Below are positions 1-6,012 of a stretch of DNA of 9,585 nt, one piece after another. This stretch comes from an uncultured Clostridium sp. Lineage in GTDB: Bacteria > Bacillota > Clostridia > Lachnospirales > Lachnospiraceae. The stretch's first letter is position 1, and every line of letters begins with the position of its first letter. The stretch is from positions 1-9,585 of the forward strand of contig USFH01000082.1 in assembly GCA_900553925.1 (NCBI GenBank). Direction: 5' to 3'. The translations under genes were made by a program, and so were the position numbers. The notes beneath the pieces were generated by a model, which saw nothing but the letters and a program-made list of their open reading frames with translations, was not told the DNA's origin and did not search any database.

Positions 1-1605
1 AAGCGCGCCCATCGCAATACCGATATCGGCACGCGAGAGAACCGGTGCATCGTTGATGCCGTCACCCACAAATGCAAGTTTATCCTTTTCCGGCTTTTTC
101 GTCAAGAGTTCTTCAACCTTTTCCACCTTATCGCCCGGAAGCAGTTCACTGCATACTTCGTCGATGCCTAGCTGTGCGGCTACATGCTCTGCCACATTCT
201 TCGCATCGCCGGTCAGCATAACGGTTTTCTCTATACCGGACTTCTTCAGTGCCACAATCGCTTCTGCCGCATGCTCCTTAATGACATCGGAGATCAGGAT
301 ATGTCCGGCGTATTGTCCATCAATCGCCACATGTACGATTGTTCCGACATGGCTGCACTCATGATACTCGATACCAAGCTTCTGCATGAGCTTTGCATTT
401 CCGGCTGCAACAACCTTTCCGTCCACCTTTGCTGTCAGTCCATGACCACCGATTTCCTCCACATCACTGACACGGTTCTTATCGATCGGCTTGCCATACG
501 CACGCTGTAAGCTCTTACTGATCGGATGGGTGGAATAACTCTCTGCAAGGGCCGCATATTCAAGCAGTTCCTCATCCTTATATGGACTGTGGTGGATACC
601 ATTTACTTCAAATACGCCCTTCGTCATCGTACCGGTCTTATCGAATACGACGATCTTCGTCTGCGACAATGTCTCTAAGAAGCTTGAGCCTTTGACAAGG
701 ACACCTTCCCGGCTCGCGCCGCCGATACCTGCAAAGAAGCTGAGCGGGATACTGATTACCAGCGCACACGGACAGCTGATTACAAGGAATGTCAGGGCAC
801 GGTATACCCAGTCGCCCCATTCCGGTGCCAGCCCCATAAATGCCATCCGCACGATCGGCGGTAAAATAGCAAGTGCCAAAGCACCATAGCAGACTGCAGG
901 TGTATAAACCTTCGCAAATTTCGAGATAAAGTTCTCGGAACGGGATTTTCTCGAGCTCGCATTCTCCACCAGTTCCAAAATCTTCGATACTGTCGACTCG
1001 CCGAATTCTTTCGTCGTACGGATCTTCAAAAGTCCGGTCATATTGATGCATCCACTGATGATCTCATCATCCACGCTGACTTCGCGCGGTACACTCTCAC
1101 CGGTCAGTGCACTTGTATTCAAGGAGGAAGTTCCTTCGACAACGACACCATCGATTGGCACCTTCTCACCCGGCTGTACGACGATAACCGTACCGATCTC
1201 GATCTCATCCGGATCGACCTGCTCGAGTTCTCCGTCCTTCTCTACATTCGCATAATCCGGGCGGATATCCATCAGTTCACTGATATTCCGGCGGCTCTTG
1301 CCAACGGCGTAGCTCTGAAACAGCTCTCCGATCTGATAGAAGAGCATAACCGCAGTGCCCTCCTTGTAATCCCCGAGTGCGATCGCACCGATGGTGGCAA
1401 CTGCCATCAGGAAATTCTCATCAAAGATCTGCCGGTTTAAGATTCCCTTCCCCGCCTTCTTCAGGATATCATATCCGATGACAAGATACGGAATCATATA
1501 TAGTCCGAACCGTACGTATCCTTCTACCGGAACAAACTGCAGTACGATCACCAATACCGCTGCAATGATAATGCGGATCAACACTTTCTTCTGTTTCTTC
1601 GTCAT
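1..1605 (-). CDS. Heavy-metal translocating P1B-type ATPase (Zn/Cd/Pb-like), 3' end cut off by window edge
   Basis: Membrane pump that exports a soft metal cation using ATP. The window holds the first 535 codons of an expected 620-630. Starting at the ATG at 1605 the protein opens with MTKKQKKVL and goes straight into membrane segments, so it has no N-terminal HMA domain. Visible in order: four early hydrophobic segments, the actuator motif TGES (168-171), two more segments, the metal-site motif CPC (278-280, in SCPCALVIS), the phosphorylation motif DKTGT (D322), the HP dipeptide of the P1B nucleotide domain (360-361), and GDGIND (514-519) followed by APVLSRADIGIAMGAL. CPCALVIS rather than CPCALGLATP points to the Zn/Cd/Pb group (P1B-2) rather than copper; the TM8 residues that would confirm this lie outside the window. 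An AGGAAG ribosome site precedes the start. The HMA gene lies 34 bp upstream on the same strand, indicating an operon. Family is certain; metal is inferred. Confidence 0.95.
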   Translation of the reverse strand, partial: MTKKQKKVLIRIIIAAVLVIVLQFVPVEGYVRFGLYMIPYLVIGYDILKKAGKGILNRQIFDENFLMAVATIGAIALGDYKEGTAVMLFYQIGELFQSYAVGKSRRNISELMDIRPDYANVEKDGELEQVDPDEIEIGTVIVVQPGEKVPIDGVVVEGTSSLNTSALTGESVPREVSVDDEIISGCINMTGLLKIRTTKEFGESTVSKILELVENASSRKSRSENFISKFAKVYTPAVCYGALALAILPPIVRMAFMGLAPEWGDWVYRALTFLVISCPCALVISIPLSFFAGIGGASREGVLVKGSSFLETLSQTKIVVFDKTGTMTKGVFEVNGIHHSPYKDEELLEYAALAESYSTHPISKSLQRAYGKPIDKNRVSDVEEIGGHGLTAKVDGKVVAAGNAKLMQKLGIEYHECSHVGTIVHVAIDGQYAGHILISDVIKEHAAEAIVALKKSGIEKTVMLTGDAKNVAEHVAAQLGIDEVCSELLPGDKVEKVEELLTKKPEKDKLAFVGDGINDAPVLSRADIGIAMGAL

Positions 1606-1639
1606 AGCTGTCACTTCCTATCTACTCTACATCTTAACT

Positions 1640-1858
1640 TTACAGGAAAATCTCGCAGTCATCCTCCACCTTCTTGCAGTTCTTCAGAACGTCCTTCATA
1701 ACTGCCTTTGCGTCTGCACCTTCTTCAAACTCTACAATCATCTTGAGTGCCATAAAGTTTACAGTTGCGTCTTTGACACCGGCGGTATTCTTCGCAGCGT
1801 CCTCCATCTTATTTGCACAGTTTGCACAATCAACATCAATCTTATACGTCTTCTTCAT
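1640..1858 (-). CDS. Stand-alone HMA-domain metal-binding protein (metallochaperone-like)
   Basis: A 72-residue cytosolic protein consisting of a single heavy-metal-associated (ferredoxin-fold) domain. The metal site is DCANC (D10, C11, C14). An Asp directly before the CxxC is seen in the Zn/Cd/Pb HMA domains of ZntA-type pumps, whereas copper chaperones usually carry MxCxxC; this agrees with the CPCALVIS motif of the adjacent pump. Two further cysteines (C61 and C68, the latter in DDCEIFL at the C-terminus) could add ligands. The start at 1858 is supported by an AAGGAG ribosome site 8 bases upstream. The gene is first in the operon, 34 bp ahead of a P1B ATPase lacking its own HMA domain, so it probably delivers metal to that pump or senses cytosolic metal for it. 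That role is inferred; the fold and metal motif are seen. Confidence 0.93.
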   Translation of the reverse strand: MKKTYKIDVDCANCANKMEDAAKNTAGVKDATVNFMALKMIVEFEEGADAKAVMKDVLKNCKKVEDDCEIFL

Positions 1859-1973
1859 CTTCGCATCTCCTTTTTATACATTCTTTCACGTCATGCACCG
1901 GCTGCGCCTCACCACTTATATTATACTTACATGTGTGGGCACATTCGTGGCGTTATATCGACATTCGTCATTT

Positions 1974-1995
1974 CATATGAACATTTATTCATATG
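1974..1995. promoter_or_regulatory. Operator-like inverted repeat, ArsR/SmtB type
   Basis: Two perfect 8-bp arms, CATATGAA (1974-1981) and TTCATATG (1988-1995), are separated by the six bases CATTTA. This resembles the 12-2-12 imperfect inverted repeats bound by ArsR/SmtB-family metal sensors, whose cores look like ATATGAACA..TATTCATAT. It begins about 9 bases downstream of the operon's -10 box, so a bound repressor would block initiation or early elongation; metal binding would release it. Because CATATG is itself palindromic, the site can also be read as TTCATATG directly repeated 16 bp apart. No ArsR-type gene lies in the window, so the regulator would be encoded elsewhere. Confidence 0.68.
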
Positions 1996-2003
1996 TTGTG
2001 TTC

Positions 2004-2031
2004 ATTATAACATTTCAACCGCAAATGTCAA
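2004..2031 (-). promoter_or_regulatory. Sigma-A promoter of the HMA/P1B-ATPase operon
   Basis: Read on the minus strand, TTGACA (2031-2026) and TATAAT (2009-2004) are both exact consensus hexamers, separated by 16 bp. Transcription is expected to start near 1997. A promoter this strong directly ahead of an operator-like palindrome fits a gene held off by a repressor and switched on by metal. Confidence 0.85.
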
Positions 2032-2132
2032 CCGGCAATTTATATTTTCCCCGGTTTATTTATTGTATGCTTCATCCAGGTTTTATACTTCCCGGGCGAT
2101 AGCATTTTCCCAATTTTTCCTGCATACATACA

Positions 2133-2162
2133 TTGACTTTTCCAGTCCACCTTATGTATAAT
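2133..2162 (+). promoter_or_regulatory. Sigma-A promoter of the cytidylate-kinase-like gene
   Basis: TTGACT at 2133-2138 and TATAAT at 2157-2162 are separated by 18 bp. The start codon lies about 58 bases downstream of the -10 box. The operator-like repeat for the divergent operon is about 140 bp away, so shared control by that site is unlikely. Confidence 0.72.
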
Positions 2163-2220
2163 TATACGCAGACAAGCGCGAAAGGCAGACACATTTCACG
2201 ACAGAAGGGAGCGTATATTT

Positions 2221-2820
2221 ATGGACAAACAGGTAATAATTTCAATCGGACGTGAGTATGGAAGCGGCGGACATGTAATCGCCGACGCATTGGCGAAGCA
2301 TTATAATCTTCCTCTCTATGATAGAAATATTTTAGATGAGCTTTCCAAAGAAACCGGCAATTCCTACGACGTTTATAAAAAATATGACGAAAAGCCAGCG
2401 AACCCGTTTACAACCAGAACGGTGCTCGGCCAGTCCAATTCCGTAGAGAAGATCGTCGCCCAGATGCAGTTCGACTTTCTGAAGGAGAAAGCTGTCAAAG
2501 GCGAATCCTATGTAGTACTTGGTCGCTGTGCGGAAGACATCCTGCAGGACAACAGGGGACTTATATCGATTTTTCTGGTAGGTGACACAGATGTGAAGAA
2601 GCAGCGGATCATGACTGTAAAGAATGTATCAGAGACGGAAGCTCTCGCGAAGATGAAGCGTCATGATAAGAACCGGAAGCAGTACCATAACTCCTTCTCC
2701 AGTGGAAAATGGGGAGACTCCCGTTTCTACGACCTGTGTATTAACACAAGCCGCCTCGGACTGGACGCATCCGCGGAAGAACTGATCCGTTATATCGATG
2801 CCAGAATTGCAGCGATGTAG
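2221..2820 (+). CDS. Cytidylate kinase-like family protein
   Basis: A 199-residue cytosolic P-loop protein of the cytidylate-kinase-like family that is widespread in Clostridia. The N-terminus VIISIGREYGSGGHVIADAL carries the phosphate-binding loop (GREYGSGG, residues 10-17). A nucleoside-monophosphate-like region follows (LYDRNILDELSKETG, about 32-46), then a core strand ending VVLGRCAEDIL (about 98-108), and a lid-like basic segment with KMKRHDKNRKQYHN (about 144-157) ahead of GDSRFYDLCINTSRLG. These features match kinases that move phosphate from ATP to a small acceptor. True CMP kinase (Cmk) has a different N-terminal motif and CMP-binding insert, and the substrate of this subfamily is not established to my knowledge. 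The start at 2221 is backed by GAAGGGAG at 2204-2211. The gene is monocistronic, with its own promoter and a terminator 27 bp after the stop codon. Confidence 0.88.
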   Translation: MDKQVIISIGREYGSGGHVIADALAKHYNLPLYDRNILDELSKETGNSYDVYKKYDEKPANPFTTRTVLGQSNSVEKIVAQMQFDFLKEKAVKGESYVVLGRCAEDILQDNRGLISIFLVGDTDVKKQRIMTVKNVSETEALAKMKRHDKNRKQYHNSFSSGKWGDSRFYDLCINTSRLGLDASAEELIRYIDARIAAM

Positions 2821-2846
2821 ATAATCGCAGGAAATAAGCATAATCA

Positions 2847-2890
2847 AAAAGAAGCTTCGGTTATTCGCTTACATAACCGGAGCTTCTTTT
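2847..2890. terminator. Bidirectional intrinsic terminator between convergent genes
   Basis: An 18-bp stem (2847-2864 with 2873-2890, one G-T type mismatch) closes an 8-base loop. The arms read AAAAGAAGCTTCGGTTAT and ATAACCGGAGCTTCTTTT. The outer part is A-rich on the left and T-rich on the right, so a U-tract follows the hairpin on either strand. It sits 26 bp beyond the stop of the kinase-like gene and 71 bp beyond the stop of the convergent peptidoglycan hydrolase, and can serve both. Confidence 0.9.
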
Positions 2891-2961
2891 ATTGTAACTT
2901 TTTATTGTATCTCTTTTATTTATTCTGTTTTCAATGCATCATGTCTATCGCCTGAGCCATT

Positions 2962-5892
2962 TTATCGCATGATGAACGCCCGGTTATCATTAATCGGAAG
3001 TGCACTTGGCGGATTCTCTCCCTTCGGAACGAGAACAATCTGAATTGCTTCGAGACGTTTTGCAAGACCTTGTGTACCTGCCGGTTCTCCGTTCTTTGCC
3101 CAGTTCATCCAACCATAGGTCTGTGCGTGAACCCGGTAATATACATCATATTTTGTCTCAAGGTCGCCGGTCAGCTTAATCTCGATTGCCTCAAGACGCT
3201 TTGCAAGCCCGCTTGTTCCACTCTTTTGTCCATCGCTGACCCAGTCCTGCCAGCCAAAGGTCTGCACATGTGTACGATATGTAACACCGCCTGACACATT
3301 ATCAAGCGCGGCATTGTTCACATGGATCCAGATTGCTTCGAGACGCTTCGCTTCTCCAAAGGTTCCTGAGAAAGAACCATCTGCAACATATCCCTGATTT
3401 CCATATGACTGCACGTGTGTTGCGTAGTTGATCTTTCCTGTGCTGTCACCATTCGCAGAGGCCTTACCATACTGAATAAACGGAACCGTCTTCGAACCGG
3501 TCGTCGGTGTCAGCCCCTTCGGAACAACATAGATCTGAATTGCCTCAAGACGCTTCGCGAATCCTGCCGTTCCTGCGGATTCTCCGTTCTTTGCCCAACC
3601 GAGCCATCCAAACGTCTGCGCATGCACACGATAATATACATCGAATTTATCTGCATCGGAGCCAGTCAGTTTAATCCGGATCGCCTCTAACCGTTTCGCC
3701 TGTCCTGTTGTTCCGCTCTGCGCACCATCGCTTGCCCAGTTCATCCAGCCATACGACTGTACATGTGTCTGATAGGTGATTCCAAGATCGTATGCAGTAT
3801 TCATACGGATTGTGATTGCTTCCAGTCTCTTTCCGCGACCTGTTGTACCACTTGTGGAACCATTTGTTTTCTCTGCCTGCCATCCGTAGCTCTGCACATG
3901 GGTTGCATATGCTACGTTCAGGAAGGAGTTCGTATTGTTCGTTGTCTTCTGCACATTTGCGAACTTGATCATATAGTCATTCACGATGCTGTAGCCATAT
4001 TCCTTCGCTGTCGCCCAGCCGACGCCAAATGGATTCTCCTGAATCCCGAGATATTCTACATACTGTGCGCAGCCACGTGCCTTCACAAATGCAAACCGTG
4101 TATCTACACATTGGTTCTTCAAATCTTCATTGGATGCATATGCTTTCAAATGCTGGATCTGCGCCCGGATACCGGTACGAACGTTCGCATAGGATTCTCC
4201 TGCCGCACCGCCGCCGGTTGCACCAATTCCTGCGAAATTAAACTGTTCGATCTTCACATCGCCGCCAAAGCGGAGGAAGTTTGTCTCTTTCATTGCCTGC
4301 GCAAATGCAACTGCCGGATCTACGCCTTCCATAACCGCCTCGTCATAATACATCTGACAGAAGGTACGGAGCTGATCTCCGGAAGCAGCAAATTCTCCAT
4401 CCACGGTCGCATAGTACGCCGGGAAGGCTGCATTTGCCATATAGTACTGAACCATGCTGTCTACGCTTGCAGACGGGCTCGCCATAATCAGTGTATGTGC
4501 ATCTGTATTCGTATATGCGCTGCGAATCGTGTCCGCTATCGTATTCTTGGAACCGTAGGCACCATTCTTCGACAGTCCATAATACTGTGCAATCGCCTCA
4601 GCATCTGCATATCCCATGTCACGCACCTTGTCCTCACGCGCCAGGAACTCATAAGCATCTCCTGAATTGTCAATAAATGCATGCTCGACGAGCACTGCCG
4701 GGAATCCGTATTCCTTTGAACGCTTGATGACACCCAGATAATCGGAAGGAGATCCATCCGGATACTGGCTTCCATCCTCGGTATTCCGGATCTTGATTCC
4801 ACGATTCGCAAGTCCAAGTGCAACAAGCTTCTGCTGAATGATGCTTGCAAGCTCTCTTCCTTCCGTTCCGATTGCCGGTACGTAGTTTCCATTCGGATAG
4901 TAAACCTCGGCACCGCGGCCGCCTACTGCATTGATATGGATACTCACAAAGATATCCGGATTATATTGATTTGCAAAGTTCACACGGTTTGCCAGATTGT
5001 TGTTTGTATCACCGGTTCGTGTCATATAGACCTCAACATGGCTGTATTCCTGCAGCTTCGCCTTACAATAATTGGCGATCTTCAGTGTCAGATCTTTCTC
5101 ACGGAGTCCATAGCCACACGCTCCACTATCAGAGCCGCCATGTCCGGGATCAAGAACAACGACAAGATTCGGATTGATTTCCGACTGCGCAGCAATTCCG
5201 TTATCTGCCACATCTTCATTCGCTTCCTGCAGCGCTTCTGACAGATTATCATAGGTGATCTCCTGTCCCTGCGCATCCATCACTGTAATTCCGGCTTCCT
5301 GAAGTTCCGAATCCGTCTGTGCATCCGCGGTCTCTTCCTCTTCCACATACGCATCCGCATTCGTATCTACTTCCGCATTCACACCGAATCTGGCTTCGAT
5401 TCCGGTCTCCGCCATATCAATCAGGTACGTCTGTCCGCCGGAGACAACTGCGATTTTCGTGACCTCATATTCTCCGTCCGGCTGTGACTCGTCCATATTC
5501 ATCTCGAACAACAGTGTTCCTGCCTCAATCGTATCCGCAGGAATTTCCGTTTCTACCTCTGTTGTTGCGTTCTTATAGGTAAGGGTTGCACTCTCGATCG
5601 CCTCTGTACCATCCCCGACATCTGCCAGGAAATACTGTTCGCCAGGTGTACAGACGACCTTGTTCCCGACAACCAGATAATTCAGATGGAACCGGTCATT
5701 TGTCTCAGCCACAACCGCCTGTTCTTCTGCCAATGACTGCGAATCTGCATCTGTCAGTGTTGCATCTTCGGAAACAACCTCCGTGCTCTCTGACACATCT
5801 GCCGCCAAGACCGGAATCTGTGTCCCCGGCATGAGCATGCAGACACTCATTACTGCGGCAAGTAGTTTCTTACCCCATTTCAACTTCTTCAT
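2962..5892 (-). CDS. Secreted peptidoglycan hydrolase: N-acetylmuramoyl-L-alanine amidase plus glucosaminidase with six ChW repeats
   Basis: A 976-residue exported enzyme predicted to cut both the peptide-sugar amide bond and the glycan strand of peptidoglycan. Residues 1-30 are a signal peptide (MKKLKWGKK, a hydrophobic stretch, cleavage likely after VLA or VLAA). Residues about 31-60 and 175-240 are acidic linkers around an unassigned, beta-rich-looking stretch (about 66-172). Residues about 243-440 are an Amidase_3 domain: zinc ligands H251 (DPGHGG), E265 (REKD) and H319 (SIHIN), catalytic E403 (LVEHAFI). Residues about 465-648 are a glucosaminidase domain with the likely catalytic Glu E536 (AQAMKETNFL) and FNFAGIGATGG. 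Six ChW repeats (about 659-697, 704-743, 751-791, 821-858, 869-908, 915-955) have the hallmark HVQSYGW...GTTGxxKRLEAIxI and probably bind the cell wall. The start codon follows AGGAG; promoter and terminator are its own. Likely roles are daughter-cell separation or wall turnover (inferred). Confidence 0.95.
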   Translation of the reverse strand: MKKLKWGKKLLAAVMSVCMLMPGTQIPVLAADVSESTEVVSEDATLTDADSQSLAEEQAVVAETNDRFHLNYLVVGNKVVCTPGEQYFLADVGDGTEAIESATLTYKNATTEVETEIPADTIEAGTLLFEMNMDESQPDGEYEVTKIAVVSGGQTYLIDMAETGIEARFGVNAEVDTNADAYVEEEETADAQTDSELQEAGITVMDAQGQEITYDNLSEALQEANEDVADNGIAAQSEINPNLVVVLDPGHGGSDSGACGYGLREKDLTLKIANYCKAKLQEYSHVEVYMTRTGDTNNNLANRVNFANQYNPDIFVSIHINAVGGRGAEVYYPNGNYVPAIGTEGRELASIIQQKLVALGLANRGIKIRNTEDGSQYPDGSPSDYLGVIKRSKEYGFPAVLVEHAFIDNSGDAYEFLAREDKVRDMGYADAEAIAQYYGLSKNGAYGSKNTIADTIRSAYTNTDAHTLIMASPSASVDSMVQYYMANAAFPAYYATVDGEFAASGDQLRTFCQMYYDEAVMEGVDPAVAFAQAMKETNFLRFGGDVKIEQFNFAGIGATGGGAAGESYANVRTGIRAQIQHLKAYASNEDLKNQCVDTRFAFVKARGCAQYVEYLGIQENPFGVGWATAKEYGYSIVNDYMIKFANVQKTTNNTNSFLNVAYATHVQSYGWQAEKTNGSTSGTTGRGKRLEAITIRMNTAYDLGITYQTHVQSYGWMNWASDGAQSGTTGQAKRLEAIRIKLTGSDADKFDVYYRVHAQTFGWLGWAKNGESAGTAGFAKRLEAIQIYVVPKGLTPTTGSKTVPFIQYGKASANGDSTGKINYATHVQSYGNQGYVADGSFSGTFGEAKRLEAIWIHVNNAALDNVSGGVTYRTHVQTFGWQDWVSDGQKSGTSGLAKRLEAIEIKLTGDLETKYDVYYRVHAQTYGWMNWAKNGEPAGTQGLAKRLEAIQIVLVPKGENPPSALPINDNRAFIMR

Positions 5893-5939
5893 GTACGTCG
5901 CTCCTCATTCTTTTTCTAGATTTTTAGACATCATTTTTT

Positions 5940-5968
5940 AGAATAACACCTTTTATAGAGGATGACAA
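5940..5968 (-). promoter_or_regulatory. Likely sigma-A promoter of the peptidoglycan hydrolase gene
   Basis: On the minus strand TTGTCA (5968-5963) and TATTCT (5945-5940) are separated by 17 bp, close to consensus. The hydrolase start codon is 48 bases downstream of the -10 box. The 120-bp gap to the upstream ATPase gene shows no strong terminator, so some read-through from that gene is possible. Confidence 0.62.
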
Positions 5969-6012
5969 TTATTTCCATGAAGTTTTTTCATTTTTTCTAC
6001 AATATATAGGTT

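Larger units (their letters stand above)
1859..2220. other. Divergent intergenic region between metal-efflux operon and kinase gene
   Basis: This 362-bp stretch contains no convincing gene. It carries two back-to-back promoters: a minus-strand one for the HMA/ATPase operon (-35 at 2026-2031, -10 at 2004-2009) and a plus-strand one for the kinase-like gene (-35 at 2133-2138, -10 at 2157-2162). An operator-like inverted repeat occupies 1974-1995. With transcription starting near 1997, the metal operon would have a leader of roughly 140 nt before the HMA start codon. In that leader I see only a short direct repeat (ACATTCGT at 1941 and 1961) and no riboswitch I can recognise. Confidence 0.7.

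Noticed and set aside
1920..1925. Second TATAAT on the minus strand within the metal-operon leader
   Set aside because: No -35-like hexamer at the right distance (ACGAAT is found there); the promoter at 2004-2031 is far better.
1391..2161. 256-codon plus-strand open frame crossing the HMA gene and the divergent promoters
   Set aside because: It is antisense to two clearly real genes, covers both promoters and the operator, has no ribosome site and resembles no protein family.
2962..3990. Possible CRISPR-like or tandem DNA repeat
   Set aside because: Periodicity comes from six protein ChW repeats with synonymous variation; spacing and identity do not fit CRISPR or satellite DNA.
3763..4665. 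300-codon plus-strand open frame
   Set aside because: Cysteine- and histidine-rich composition typical of an antisense reading of the hydrolase gene, which has unmistakable domains on the other strand.
5977..5997. ATGAA/TTCAT hairpin followed by T-run, as a possible terminator
   Set aside because: The stem is only five A/T-rich pairs and the T-run lies on the strand opposite to the flanking genes, so it cannot end the ATPase transcript.
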